Shown here: piece by piece, positions 16,343 to 24,877 of the stretch
Layout: every line of letters begins with the position of its first letter
Numbering within the stretch: position 1 is the stretch's first letter
Assembly: GCF_016836705.1 (NCBI RefSeq)
Contig: NZ_JAFCGY010000035.1
Span: 1-53,477 of the forward strand
Origin: Mesorhizobium caraganae
Lineage (GTDB): Bacteria > Pseudomonadota > Alphaproteobacteria > Rhizobiales > Rhizobiaceae
Length of the DNA stretch: 53,477 nucleotides
Reading direction: 5' to 3'
Position numbers and translations under genes: made by a program
The notes under the pieces: generated by a model
What the model saw: the letters and a program-made list of their open reading frames with translations, nothing else
Database searches by the model: none
What the model was told of the DNA's origin: nothing

Positions 16343-17659
16343 TTACTGCCCGCGGCCGTATTTCTTGAAGGTCGCGTTCCAGTCGGCGGCAAGCGCATCC
16401 AGCGTCTCCTTGGCGGTGCCGGGACCACCGATCACGTAGGGATAGATGCGCTGGTTGAGCTGCTGCAGCAGTTCGGCATATTCGGGCACCGCCCAGAAGT
16501 CCTTCACCTTGAACATGGTCTCATAGAAGGCCTTGTTGTAGGGCGTGGCGTTCTGGAACTCGTCCGACTTGAGCACCGCGGCGCTGCAGGTGTAGCCGCC
16601 GAGGGCTGCCCACTTCTTCTGGGTCTCGTCCTTGATGAACCATTCAAGGAACTTCGTCGCCTCGTCCTGCTTCTTGGAGTAGGAGACGATGGAGATGCCC
16701 TGGCCGCCGAGTGCGGCGAACTGGTCGCCGTTCGGGCCCGGGGGGTTGGCGAAGAAGCCGGTGTTCTTGGCGTTCGGGTTCGACGCCTCGTTGATCAGCG
16801 AGGGAAAGAACGCGAAGTAGTTCATGCTCATCGCCGCCAGGTTCTCGGTGATCGCCTGGTTGTCCTCGACGAAGAACGACTTGGCCCAGCCCGGAGGCGT
16901 GAACGTGTAGAGTTCCTTGTAGGCGTCGAGCGCCGCTATCGCCTTGTCGGAGTTGATGAAACCATCGACCTTGTAGGTCGAATAGTCACCCAGTTCGCCG
17001 CCATAGGAGAACAGCGCGTTCTCGAAGCCCATCGCCATCGCGTCATAGGTATTGTCGGTGTAGATGGCGATGCCGTATTTCTTCTGGTCCGGCCGGTGGA
17101 AGAATTCGGCGATGTCGCGCAACGCCTTGAAATCCTTCGGCACGTCGAGATCGTAGCCATACTTGGCCTTGAAGGCTTCCTTTTCCTTGGGGTCTTCGAA
17201 CCAGTCCTTGCGATAGGACCAGCCGACGGCGTCGCCTTCGAGCGGGATCGCCCAGTACTTGCTGCTGCCGCCCGGATATTCGGCATAGTATTTCACCGTC
17301 GCCGGTGCCATCACGTCGCCGACCTTGTGCTTGTTGAAGAAGTCGGTCAGGTCGACATAGTGGCCACCGGTCGAGCCGGCGCCGAGCCATTGCGAGTCGC
17401 CGACGACCATATCATAGGCGTCGCCATGGGCGTTGAACTCGGTGAAGGCCTTGGTCTGGAAGTCGGGCCACGGTGTGGTTTCCACCGTGATCTTGACGCC
17501 GGTTTCCTTCTCGTACTCGTTGCCGAGTTCCTGCAGGTAATTGGCCGGATCCCATTCCGCCCAGAAGATGGTGAGCGATTTATCCTGCGCGTAAACGGAC
17601 GTTCCGCAGGCAAGCACTAAGCCGATACCAGCAAGCAGGCTGGTCATTGTCTTGCGCAT
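16343..17659 (-). CDS. Carbohydrate ABC importer substrate-binding protein
   Basis: This 438-residue extracellular solute-binding protein (family 1, MalE-like) has a signal peptide ending near CGTSVYAQ. The mature protein starts with KSLTIFWAEWDPANY, and the stretch EAFKAKYGYDLDVPKDFKAL is shared with the binding protein at 34187. It delivers an oligosaccharide, polyol or similar carbohydrate to the permeases in the periplasm. It is first in the minus-strand operon, 170 bases downstream of a promoter overlapping the TGGTATTACCA palindrome. The ligand is unknown; the shared operator with the 288-7955 cluster suggests that cluster's substrate. Confidence 0.92.
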   Translation of the reverse strand: MRKTMTSLLAGIGLVLACGTSVYAQDKSLTIFWAEWDPANYLQELGNEYEKETGVKITVETTPWPDFQTKAFTEFNAHGDAYDMVVGDSQWLGAGSTGGHYVDLTDFFNKHKVGDVMAPATVKYYAEYPGGSSKYWAIPLEGDAVGWSYRKDWFEDPKEKEAFKAKYGYDLDVPKDFKALRDIAEFFHRPDQKKYGIAIYTDNTYDAMAMGFENALFSYGGELGDYSTYKVDGFINSDKAIAALDAYKELYTFTPPGWAKSFFVEDNQAITENLAAMSMNYFAFFPSLINEASNPNAKNTGFFANPPGPNGDQFAALGGQGISIVSYSKKQDEATKFLEWFIKDETQKKWAALGGYTCSAAVLKSDEFQNATPYNKAFYETMFKVKDFWAVPEYAELLQQLNQRIYPYVIGGPGTAKETLDALAADWNATFKKYGRGQ

Positions 17660-17823
17660 AATGTTTCCTCCCTTGTGCGCATTCTACCGTATCATGCGAG
17701 CCGGCAACGGGGCCGGCCCTGGTAGTTCCTCCCGAGATCGCACCTTTCCGGTTCCAAGCCTCCGCGCTTTGCCGGAAAATGGACCGCAGCTCTCACTTTC
17801 GATCCGCTTTATCTGCCCTGATC

Positions 17824-17834
17824 TGGTATTACCA
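17824..17834. promoter_or_regulatory. Operator-like palindrome TGGTATTACCA over the importer promoter
   Basis: This site is identical to the one at 3761. On the minus strand TTGACG (17847-17852), a 15-base spacer and TAATAC (17826-17831) form a probable promoter for the binding-protein gene, with the -10 box inside the palindrome. The 359-base gap 17660-18018 contains this site, a second one at 18000, and nothing else recognisable. Confidence 0.7.
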
Positions 17835-17999
17835 ATTTTGGATAGCCGTCAAGCTCTTTCTTGGACCACAGCCGGAGCTTGCATAACCGGATTTCTCATG
17901 TATCTGACTGTTTTCCCTTAATTTTCCTACTCCTTGATATAGGAGAGCCTTGTTTCGGTACCCACATCCAGGTTAACATCGGTAGTGGCCGCTCAAATC

Positions 18000-18010
18000 T
18001 GGTCGAACCA
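18000..18010. promoter_or_regulatory. Operator-like palindrome TGGTCGAACCA, extended
   Basis: The core extends to a 19-base perfect palindrome, AATCTGGTCGAACCAGATT (17996-18014), the best copy in the window. It lies immediately after the tetR stop and about 170 bases upstream of the site at 17824. It could serve cooperative binding or looping at the importer promoter. Confidence 0.7.
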
Positions 18011-18018
18011 GATTGGCG

Positions 18019-18702
18019 CTATTTCATCGCTTCCGCCGGCCGCGCCGTATCCGCTTCTGTCATCGATTCCGCCATCGCGGCGCGCACCAAGGCGCCAGCC
18101 GCCCATTGCGCGACCGACCGCATGCCGCGGCTGTCGAGCCCCCATATGTCCTTCAGCACGATCAGCAATTCGACGCCGAACATCATCGACAGCGCCTGCG
18201 CCAGGCGCTTGAATTCGCGCGGCGGCAGCTGCCCCTTGAGCGGCGCAATTGCATCCTTCAGCAGCTGGACGCGATGACCGCGTGTGAACTGCGGCTCGCC
18301 CCCCAGCGTGCCCGCCTGACGCTGCGCCCACTGGTCGAGCGACAGTTTCAGCGCTGCCTTGAAGGTTGCCTCGAAAGCCTCGATGCACGGCATGGCCGTG
18401 TCGAACAATTCGGCGACGCGGCGTTGCGGATCTTTCGAAGCCGATTGCCAGGTCAGGATCGGCCCGAGCCCCTCGTCGACCACGGCATGCACCAGGGCTG
18501 CCTGGCTCGGGAAATAGCGATAAGCGGTGGCGCGCGAGACTTCAGCCGCTTCCGCGACTTCGCTCACCGACGGAGTGACCCCCGCTTGCATCAGCCGCGT
18601 CGCCGTCTCCAGCATCAGCCGCCTCGTGCGGGCGCGCGGGCCGCGTTCGGCAGCCTCTTTGGCGTCGTCGCCTGCTGCAGCTTGTTGACGTGAGACATCC
18701 AT
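18019..18702 (-). CDS. TetR-family transcriptional regulator
   Basis: This protein of about 227 residues has an N-terminal TetR helix-turn-helix (TRRLMLETATRLMQAG, then EVAEAAEVSRATAYRYFPSQ) and a long helical C-terminal ligand domain. Upstream in-frame codons would extend it across the promoter, so the ATG at 18702 is taken. It diverges from the 18816-21299 operon and probably represses it. A 14-base imperfect palindrome around ACGCGCGT (18714-18721) lies between the overlapping promoters. The ligand is unknown. Confidence 0.88.
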   Translation of the reverse strand: MDVSRQQAAAGDDAKEAAERGPRARTRRLMLETATRLMQAGVTPSVSEVAEAAEVSRATAYRYFPSQAALVHAVVDEGLGPILTWQSASKDPQRRVAELFDTAMPCIEAFEATFKAALKLSLDQWAQRQAGTLGGEPQFTRGHRVQLLKDAIAPLKGQLPPREFKRLAQALSMMFGVELLIVLKDIWGLDSRGMRSVAQWAAGALVRAAMAESMTEADTARPAEAMK

Positions 18703-18738
18703 GTCAATACGATACGCGCGTCTCAAAAAATTGCAATG
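18685..18738. promoter_or_regulatory. Overlapping divergent promoters with a candidate TetR operator
   Basis: On the plus strand TTGACG (18685-18690), 17 bases and TACGAT (18708-18713) fit a sigma-70 promoter for the Tm-1-like operon. On the minus strand TTGCAA (18733-18738), 16 bases and TATCGT (18709-18714) fit a tetR promoter. The latter would start transcription at or next to the tetR ATG, giving a leaderless mRNA. The palindrome ACGCGCGT (18714-18721) lies where it could block both. Confidence 0.5.
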
Positions 18739-18815
18739 GCCTTCGTTCAACGAAGGGCCGGGCAAGTGAGCGGCGGGCGGCTCAACGCGGGGTCAGCCGG
18801 CGACGGGAGAACGCG

Positions 18816-20012
18816 ATGAAACGCATCTATGTGGTGGGCACAGCCGACACCAAGGGCGAAGAGCTTGCCTTCCTGGCCGATACGATTGCCGCCACCGGCA
18901 GTTCGGTAGCCCGCGTCGACATCGGCACGCGCGGCGCCACCGTGCCGGTCGATATTCCAGCCAGCGAGGTCGCCGCACATCACCCGGGCGGAGCTAGCGC
19001 CGTGCTCGGCATAGATGATCGCGGTACGGCGGTGGCCGGAATGGGCGCTGCCTTCACCAGCTTCATCCAGTCCCGCGACGACGTAGCCGGCATTATCGGC
19101 ATCGGTGGCGGCGGTGGTACCTCGATCGTCACCTCAGGCATGCGCGCGCTGCCGCTGGGCGTCCCGAAGATCATGGTCTCGACACTCGCCTCCGGCGACA
19201 CAGCGCCCTATGTCGACGTCTCCGACATCATCATGATGCCCTCGGTGACCGATATGGCGGGACTGAACCGGCTCTCCCGCACGGTGTTGCATAATGCGGC
19301 GCAGGCCATCGCGGGCATGGCGTCGAAACCCGCGCCGGCTGCAACCGGCAAACCAGCGCTCGGGCTGACCATGTTCGGCGTCACCACCCCTTGCGTGACG
19401 GCCATCGCCGACCAGCTCCGGGCAAACTACGACTGCATGGTCTTCCACGCCACCGGCACTGGCGGCCGCTCGATGGAGAAGCTCGCCGACAGCGGCCTGC
19501 TCGCCGGCGTCATCGACATCACCACGACGGAGGTCTGCGACCTGCTGTTCGGCGGCGTGTTGCCGGCGACGGAAGATCGCTTCGGCGCCATTGCTCGCAC
19601 CAAGCTCCCCTATGTCGGTTCTGTCGGCGCGCTCGACATGGTCAATTTCTGGGCTCCACCGACCATTCCCGAGAAATATCGCGGCCGGCTGTTTTACGAG
19701 CACAACCCCAACGTCACGCTGATGCGCACCACAGCCGAAGAATGCCGCAGCATCGGCGAATGGATCGGCGAGAAGCTGAGCCGCTGCGAGGGACCGGTGC
19801 ATTTCCTGATCCCGGAAAAAGGCGTATCGGCGCTCGACATCGAGGGCGGTGCCTTCTTCGATCCGCAAGCTGACGCCATCCTGTTCGACGCCATCGAGCG
19901 AACCATCAAGCCGAACGCCACGCGCCGCGTGACACGGCTGCCGCTGCACATCAACGACCCGGAATTTGCCAAGGCCGCAACCGCGGCCTTCCTCGACATC
20001 GCCAGACAGTGA
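18816..20012 (+). CDS. Tm-1-like ATP-binding domain protein (UPF0261)
   Basis: This 398-residue protein matches the UPF0261/Tm-1-like family. It has a start typical of the family (RIYVVGTADTKGEELAFLAD), a glycine-rich loop IIGIGGGGGTSIVTSGM, a second half beginning LGLTMFGVTTPCVTAI, and HATGTGGRSMEKL. In tomato Tm-1 the same ATP-binding domain is fused to a TIM barrel; here the barrel is encoded by the next gene. The biochemical role in bacteria is not settled. The ATG at 18816 has CGGGAGAACGCG before it. The upstream extension crosses the tetR promoter and is rejected. Confidence 0.88.
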   Translation: MKRIYVVGTADTKGEELAFLADTIAATGSSVARVDIGTRGATVPVDIPASEVAAHHPGGASAVLGIDDRGTAVAGMGAAFTSFIQSRDDVAGIIGIGGGGGTSIVTSGMRALPLGVPKIMVSTLASGDTAPYVDVSDIIMMPSVTDMAGLNRLSRTVLHNAAQAIAGMASKPAPAATGKPALGLTMFGVTTPCVTAIADQLRANYDCMVFHATGTGGRSMEKLADSGLLAGVIDITTTEVCDLLFGGVLPATEDRFGAIARTKLPYVGSVGALDMVNFWAPPTIPEKYRGRLFYEHNPNVTLMRTTAEECRSIGEWIGEKLSRCEGPVHFLIPEKGVSALDIEGGAFFDPQADAILFDAIERTIKPNATRRVTRLPLHINDPEFAKAATAAFLDIARQ

Positions 20013-20022
20013 GAGCCCAGAC

Positions 20023-20883
20023 ATGGCTGCCATACCGCGCAAGGACATACTGAAGAAGTTTAAGGCGATGATCGCCGACGGTGTGCCCATCGTCGGCGGC
20101 GGCGCCGGCACCGGCCTCTCGGCCAAGGCCGAGGAAGCCGGCGGCATCGACCTGATCATCATCTACAATTCCGGCCGCTACCGCATGGCCGGACGCGGCT
20201 CGGCCGCCGGCCTGCTCGCCTACGGCAATGCCAACGAGATCGTCAAGGAAATGGCTTATGAGGTGCTGCCGGTGGTGAAGAAGACGCCGGTTCTAGCCGG
20301 CGTCAACGGCACCGATCCCTTCGTCATCATGCCGCTGCTTCTCACCGAGCTGAAGACGATGGGCTTTTCCGGCGTGCAGAATTTCCCCACCATCGGCCTG
20401 TTCGACGGCAGCATGCGGCAGAGTTTTGAAGAAACCGGCATGGGCTTCGGGCTCGAGGTCGACATGATCGCCGAGGCGCACAAGCTCGACCTGTTGACCA
20501 CGCCCTATGTCTTCAACCCGGACGAGGCTCGCGCCATGGCACGAGCCGGCGCCGACATCATCGTCGCCCATATGGGCGTGACGACCGGTGGCTCGATCGG
20601 CGCGACGTCGGCCAAGTCGCTCGACGACTGCGTTGTCCAGATCGACGCCATCGCCAACGCCGCGCGTTCGGTGCGCAAGGACGTCATCCTGCTTTGCCAT
20701 GGCGGACCGATCTCGATGCCGGACGACGCCCGCTACATTCTCGACCGCTGCAAAGGCCTGCATGGCTTCTATGGCGCAAGCTCGATGGAACGGCTGCCGG
20801 CGGAAGCCGCGATCGCCAGGCAGACGGCGGATTTCAAAGCCGTCACGCTGCACGACCAGAAGAAAAGAAGGGATGAGAGATGA
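20023..20883 (+). CDS. Phosphoenolpyruvate hydrolase-family TIM barrel protein
   Basis: This 286-residue protein belongs to the PEP-hydrolase-like family (the C-terminal barrel of plant Tm-1). Recognisable stretches are PIVGGGAGTGLSAKAEEAGG, IYNSGRYRMAGRGS, the Glu/Asp-containing GLEVDMIAEAH and the ending HGFYGASSMERLP. Partnership with the preceding UPF0261 gene is conserved in many bacteria and in the plant fusion, so the two proteins probably act as one unit. The stop overlaps the cupin start (ATGA). The actual substrate is unknown, and the family name should not be read as proven activity. Confidence 0.85.
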   Translation: MAAIPRKDILKKFKAMIADGVPIVGGGAGTGLSAKAEEAGGIDLIIIYNSGRYRMAGRGSAAGLLAYGNANEIVKEMAYEVLPVVKKTPVLAGVNGTDPFVIMPLLLTELKTMGFSGVQNFPTIGLFDGSMRQSFEETGMGFGLEVDMIAEAHKLDLLTTPYVFNPDEARAMARAGADIIVAHMGVTTGGSIGATSAKSLDDCVVQIDAIANAARSVRKDVILLCHGGPISMPDDARYILDRCKGLHGFYGASSMERLPAEAAIARQTADFKAVTLHDQKKRRDER

Positions 20884-21299
20884 CCGACAAGAGCAAGGTG
20901 TTTGTCTACCCGAAGGACGTCAGCGCCTTCGGCTTCGACTGGGGCAAGCTGGCGCTGACGGTCGCTCCGGAAGTGAATGGCGCGATGCGCTTTTCCGGCG
21001 GCGTCGTCGACCTGCCCTCAGGCAAGGGCCACACCCGCCACAATCATCCCGGCGCGGAAGAGATCATCTTCGTCATCTCAGGCAATGGCGAGCAGATGGT
21101 CGAGGACGAGAACGGCAACCCGGTGGTGGCGAAAGTCGGGCCCGGCTGCACCATCTATGTGCCGGAAAGCCGGTTTCATTCGACGCTGAATACAGGTGAC
21201 GGACCGATGCAGCTCTTCGTCGTTTACTCGCCGGCCGGGCCGGAACTGGTGCTGCGGGAGCTGCCGGATTTCAGGCTGATCCAGGCGGGTGGGAAATAA
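20880..21299 (+). CDS. Small cupin-domain protein
   Basis: This 139-residue single-domain cupin has a first motif GHTRHNHPGAEEIIFVISG (two His and a Glu as metal ligands) and a second motif PESRFHSTLNTGD with the last His. It probably binds a divalent metal and could be an isomerase or sensor for a small sugar or keto acid. It is translationally coupled to the PEP-hydrolase-family gene by an ATGA overlap and is the last gene of the TetR-controlled operon. Confidence 0.85.
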   Translation: MTDKSKVFVYPKDVSAFGFDWGKLALTVAPEVNGAMRFSGGVVDLPSGKGHTRHNHPGAEEIIFVISGNGEQMVEDENGNPVVAKVGPGCTIYVPESRFHSTLNTGDGPMQLFVVYSPAGPELVLRELPDFRLIQAGGK

Positions 21300-21311
21300 C
21301 CTTATAAGGCA

Positions 21312-21463
21312 GCGCCGCCCCTCATTGTCCTGCCGGACATTTCTCCCCGTATAGTGACGGGGAGAAAGATGCTCTCATCGACGATTTCGCAAATCGCCAG
21401 AGCTGCTCTCTTCTCCCCGTTCTACGGGGAGAAGGTGCCGGCAGGTGGATGAGGGGCAGCGCC
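21312..21463. repeat. Intergenic repeat between convergent genes (family C)
   Basis: The unit is bounded by GCGCCGCCCCTCATTGTCCTG and its near inverse GGATGAGGGGCAGCGCC. It contains the CTCCCCGT...ACGGGGAGAA hairpin twice. A relative is at 46258-46383. It lies between the ends of the cupin gene and the M24 peptidase gene and probably acts as a two-way transcript end. Confidence 0.85.
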
Positions 21464-21473
21464 TACTTACCCC

Positions 21474-22664
21474 TTATGAAATCCCACCCCTGTTCCATCC
21501 CCGCGCCCTATCCCCGAACATCACATACCCCGTATCCGTCACCGCCAGCGTATCCTCCAGCTTGATGAACCCTCGCGTCGGGTGAAGCATGGTCGTCTCC
21601 ACCGAGAGCACCATGTTCGTTTCCAGGGGCTTGGCGGCGTAAGTGCCTTCGTACGTCACCGGATGGTTGGTCATCAGGAACGGCGCCTCATGCGTGATCA
21701 GCCCCATGCCGTGGGTGAAGAAATCCGTATAGGGCGCAACCTTGGAGGCCTTCAGCACCCCCTCGGCATGCGAAATCATGTCGCCGCCGATGGTGCCTGC
21801 CTTGACCTTGGAGAAGGCCGCCTGCTGCACCGTCTCGACCTCGGCCAACAGATCTTCCAGTTCGGCATCGGGTTCACCGAGAATGCCCATGCGGCAGAGA
21901 TCGCCAATATAGCCATGGTAATTGCCGCCGGAATCGATCGACAGCACCTCGCCCTTCTTCCACGCCTGCGGTGACGCCGCCCGATTGTGGCTGGAGCCTA
22001 GCGTCAGCAGGCAATATTCGAAATGCGCGCCGCGATTGGTTTCCTCGCGCCGCAGATGCTCGATAATATCGGCCTTGGTGGTGCCTTCGCGCGCCCATTG
22101 GATGGTCGCCAGCATGGAATCGGTGATCAGCTCGGAAGCGATGCGCAGCTTTTCCAGCTCGGCATCGGTCTTGATGGCGCGCACGCGCTCCAGCATGTCG
22201 GTCGCGTCGATCAGCTTGGCGTCCGGCAGCGCCTTGCGGATCAGCGCATAGGCGTCGGACGGCAGGAAGGCTGGCTCGATGCCGATGCGCGCGCCAGCCT
22301 TGCCGATCTTGAGCACATGCTCCACTGCGAGATTGGCGGCGTCGAGCGTGCCCCAGCAGGCGGCGTGCAGCGTCGGCGTCCAGAACGGGTTGTTCTGATG
22401 TTCGGCCCCTTCCATCCGGTTGCCGATATAGGCCGCATGCTCGGGCCCGCCCTTTTCGTAGACGACAACGGGCAGATAGCGGCTGTGGCCGATCGCATCC
22501 ATGGCGGCAAAGAAGATGAACTTGTAGCCGCCGAGCAGATATTGCGTGTTGTGCTTGGACGTCGCCAGCAGCACATCGATGCCGGCTTCCTCCATCAGCC
22601 GGTCGACCCTCGCCTGGTCGAACGGAATATTGCTGACGGCATTCTTGCCCGGGGCAATGTTCAT
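21474..22664 (-). CDS. M24-family metallopeptidase (Xaa-Pro aminopeptidase/creatinase fold)
   Basis: This 396-residue protein has a creatinase N-terminal domain and a pita-bread C-terminal domain. All five metal ligands are present: Asp244 and Asp255 (SIDSGGNYHGYIGDL), His318 (FTHGMG), Glu356 (LSVETT) and Glu370 (KLEDT). Members cleave Xaa-Pro peptides or amidino and cyclic amides. The ATG at 22664 has a GGGAGAGAACA ribosome site; the longer frame runs across the promoter. It diverges from a peptide importer and shares palindromic sites with it, which suggests it processes the imported compound in the cytoplasm. Confidence 0.9.
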   Translation of the reverse strand: MNIAPGKNAVSNIPFDQARVDRLMEEAGIDVLLATSKHNTQYLLGGYKFIFFAAMDAIGHSRYLPVVVYEKGGPEHAAYIGNRMEGAEHQNNPFWTPTLHAACWGTLDAANLAVEHVLKIGKAGARIGIEPAFLPSDAYALIRKALPDAKLIDATDMLERVRAIKTDAELEKLRIASELITDSMLATIQWAREGTTKADIIEHLRREETNRGAHFEYCLLTLGSSHNRAASPQAWKKGEVLSIDSGGNYHGYIGDLCRMGILGEPDAELEDLLAEVETVQQAAFSKVKAGTIGGDMISHAEGVLKASKVAPYTDFFTHGMGLITHEAPFLMTNHPVTYEGTYAAKPLETNMVLSVETTMLHPTRGFIKLEDTLAVTDTGYVMFGDRARGWNRGGIS

Positions 22665-22752
22665 TGTTCTCTCCCTGATTTCAGTGGGATCGCCGGTCGC
22701 GCTGCGCCCGATCCCCTGACTGTTGATCAAATCTGCACCATTTTGCTCACTC

Positions 22753-22763
22753 TGGTCCAGCCA
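22753..22763. promoter_or_regulatory. Imperfect operator-like site TGGTCCAGCCA
   Basis: This is one mismatch away from TGGT-n3-ACCA, with outer flanks TCTGG...CCAGA that pair. It lies 89 bases upstream of the M24 gene. The bases beside it (CCATTTCCCTATTT on the minus strand) resemble those at the 3761 site (CATTTCCGCTATTT), which suggests a similar promoter layout. Confidence 0.5.
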
Positions 22764-22828
22764 GAAATAGGGAAATGGCGTCACCAGGCCAGTCAGCAAA
22801 TCGTCATTCGTCGGCTACCCAGCCAATC

Positions 22829-22839
22829 TGGTCCTACCA
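22829..22839. promoter_or_regulatory. Operator-like palindrome TGGTCCTACCA
   Basis: The perfect TGGT-n3-ACCA core is extended by CT/AG and lies in the 374-base gap 22665-23038 between the M24 gene and the peptide importer, 200 bases upstream of the importer. A half-site TGGTCCAGC follows at 22870. No other feature was seen in this gap. Confidence 0.65.
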
Positions 22840-23038
22840 GAATGATTGGATGGAGCCACTTCTTCTAACTGGTCCAGCGGACGAAAATTTCAAAGCCAAG
22901 CAAGGATGCGCCAATTCCGTCTCTGGCGAAACCCCGCACAAGGCCCATAATCGGCGCTACAAGGAGGCTGGCGGACCCGCTGGTATCCGAGGGAGATTGG
23001 CGCGCCCGGCAGGGTCGTGGAGAGGACGGAGTTCGATC

Positions 23039-24643
23039 ATGTCAGATATTTCCAGACGCACGCTGCTTTCGGGGTCGGCCCTGCTGCTGGCCTCCACCGC
23101 CATGCCGGCGATTGGCTGGACGCAGACGCCGAAGAAGGGCGGCCGGCTCGTGCTTGCCGCCGATTCCGAACCGCGCAATCTCAATCCGGCGATTGTCGCC
23201 TCCAACGGCGTTTTCTTCATCTCCAGCAAGATCGTCGAAACGTTGGCCGAAGCCTCCTTCGACGGCAAGGATGGGCTTGAGCCGCGCCTTGCTCTCTCCT
23301 GGGAGGGCGCCGCCGACGGGCTGTCGGTGACCTTCAAGCTGCGCGAGGGCGTCAAATGGCATGACGGCAAGCCGTTCACCTCGGCCGACGTTGCCTTCTC
23401 GGCGCTGCAAATCTGGAAGCCGCTGCAAAATCTCGGCCGCACCGTGTTCAAGGATCTGGCCAGCGTCGATACCCCGGACGACTTCACCGCCGTATTCAAA
23501 TTCGCCAAGCCGACTCCATTCCAGCTCATCCGCAACGCCTTGCCGGCGCTGTCGAGCGTGGTGCCAAAGCATGTCTATGAGGTCGGCAAGATCGAGGAGA
23601 ACCCGGCCAACAATGCGCCCATCGGCACCGGCCCGTTCAAGTTCGGCGAGTACAAGGCCGGCCAGTACTACAAGCTGACCAGGAATGCCGACTACTGGGG
23701 CAAGGACGAGCCCTATCTCGACGAGATCATCTATCAGGTGCTGCCTGACCGCACGTCGGCGGCGGCCGCGCTCGAGGCCGAGGAGATCCAGCTCGCCGCC
23801 TTTTCCGCGGTGCCACTGGCCGACCTCGACCGCATCTCCAAGGTGCCGGGCCTGAAGGTCATCTCCAAGGGCTATGAGGGGCTAACCTACCAGCTCGTCG
23901 TCGAGATCAACCATCGCCGCAAGGAACTGGCCGACGTGAAGGTGCGCCAGGCGATCGCGCATGCCATCGACAAGGATTTCGTCGTCAAGACGGTGTTCCT
24001 CGGCTATGCCGCGACCGCCACCGGCCCGGTGCCGAAGAACGATCCGCAATTCTACACCGCCGACGTGCCGACCTATCCGTTCGACGTCGCCAAGGCCAAC
24101 GCACTGCTCGACGAGGCCGGCTACGGCAAGGCCGATGATGGCAAGCGCTTTGCGCTCAAACTCCTGCCGGCGCCCTATTTCAACGAGACCAAACAATTCG
24201 GCGACTATCTGCGCCAGGCGCTGGCTGCCATCGGCATCGACGCCGAGATCGTCAACAACGATGCGCCCGCGCACATCAAGGCGGTCTACACCGACCACGC
24301 CTTCGACCTCGCCGTCGGCCCGCCAGTGTTCCGCGGCGACCCGGCGATCTCGACCACCATCCTGGTGCAGAGCGGCATTCCGGACGGCGTGCCGTTCTCC
24401 AACCAGGGCGGCTACAAGAACGATGCGCTCGATGCGCTGATTGCCAAGGCATCGGAAACGCTCGACACCGCAGCGCGCACCGACCTCTACAAGGAATTCC
24501 AGAAGGAGGTGGCCGCCGACCTGCCGCTGATCAACGTTGCGGAGTGGAGTTTTATCAGCGTTGCGCGCGACACGGTGGGGAATATCGCCAACAATCCGCG
24601 CTGGGCGGTTTCGAACTGGGCGGACACGTATCTGGAATCGTGA
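23039..24643 (+). CDS. Peptide-type ABC importer substrate-binding protein (SBP_bac_5)
   Basis: This 534-residue family-5 (DppA/OppA-like) binding protein starts with a twin-arginine-type leader, SRRTLLSGSALLLASTAMPA, so it may be exported folded by Tat. The mature part shows family features such as RNLNPAIVASNG, VKWHDGKPFTSADVAFS and PIGTGPFKF. It captures a peptide or peptide-like compound in the periplasm. The ATG at 23039 follows GAGAGGACGGAG; a much longer frame starting at 22775 covers the promoter and is rejected. It is first in the importer operon, followed by a repeat and then the permease genes. Confidence 0.92.
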   Translation: MSDISRRTLLSGSALLLASTAMPAIGWTQTPKKGGRLVLAADSEPRNLNPAIVASNGVFFISSKIVETLAEASFDGKDGLEPRLALSWEGAADGLSVTFKLREGVKWHDGKPFTSADVAFSALQIWKPLQNLGRTVFKDLASVDTPDDFTAVFKFAKPTPFQLIRNALPALSSVVPKHVYEVGKIEENPANNAPIGTGPFKFGEYKAGQYYKLTRNADYWGKDEPYLDEIIYQVLPDRTSAAAALEAEEIQLAAFSAVPLADLDRISKVPGLKVISKGYEGLTYQLVVEINHRRKELADVKVRQAIAHAIDKDFVVKTVFLGYAATATGPVPKNDPQFYTADVPTYPFDVAKANALLDEAGYGKADDGKRFALKLLPAPYFNETKQFGDYLRQALAAIGIDAEIVNNDAPAHIKAVYTDHAFDLAVGPPVFRGDPAISTTILVQSGIPDGVPFSNQGGYKNDALDALIAKASETLDTAARTDLYKEFQKEVAADLPLINVAEWSFISVARDTVGNIANNPRWAVSNWADTYLES

Positions 24644-24714
24644 CACATTTGCGCGGATGAAAGTTCGCGATGAAATTGGTGTGAGGACATGGCGTAGGGC
24701 CGCGTTTCTTCACA

Positions 24715-24869
24715 CCCCCTTCTGTCCTGCCGGACAACGCCGACCTCCACCCTCCCCCTTGTGGGGAGGGTCGCCGAGTGGGTGCCGCGAAGCGGCAACC
24801 GGTCGGCGGGGTGGGGGTACTGGCGCTGACCTAAGGACCCCCACCCCCCTCCCCACAAGGGGGAGGGTA
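24715..24869. repeat. Intergenic repeat between binding-protein and permease genes (family D)
   Basis: CACCCTCCCCCTTGTGGGGA (from about 24749) and CCCCACAAGGGGGAGGGT (ending at 24869) form a long inverted repeat around GGTGCCGCGAAGCGGCAACC and a GGTCGGCGGGGTGGGGGTAC segment. Its last arm, GGGGGAGGGTAAGG, lies eight to twenty bases before the permease ATG and provides its ribosome binding site. It occupies nearly all of the 24644-24877 gap. Confidence 0.85.
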
Positions 24870-24877
24870 AGGCAGCC

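Noticed and set aside
11972..17659. Assigning the two-ATPase importer as the rhizobial glycerol transporter
   Set aside because: The two ATPases and the small membrane protein are reminiscent of it, but the gene order and the MalE-like binding protein differ, and no glycerol kinase or glycerol-3-phosphate dehydrogenase is adjacent.
22775..24643. A longer start for the peptide-binding protein
   Set aside because: The extra 88 residues cross the operator-like site and promoter region, and they would bury the twin-arginine signal peptide that starts at 23039.
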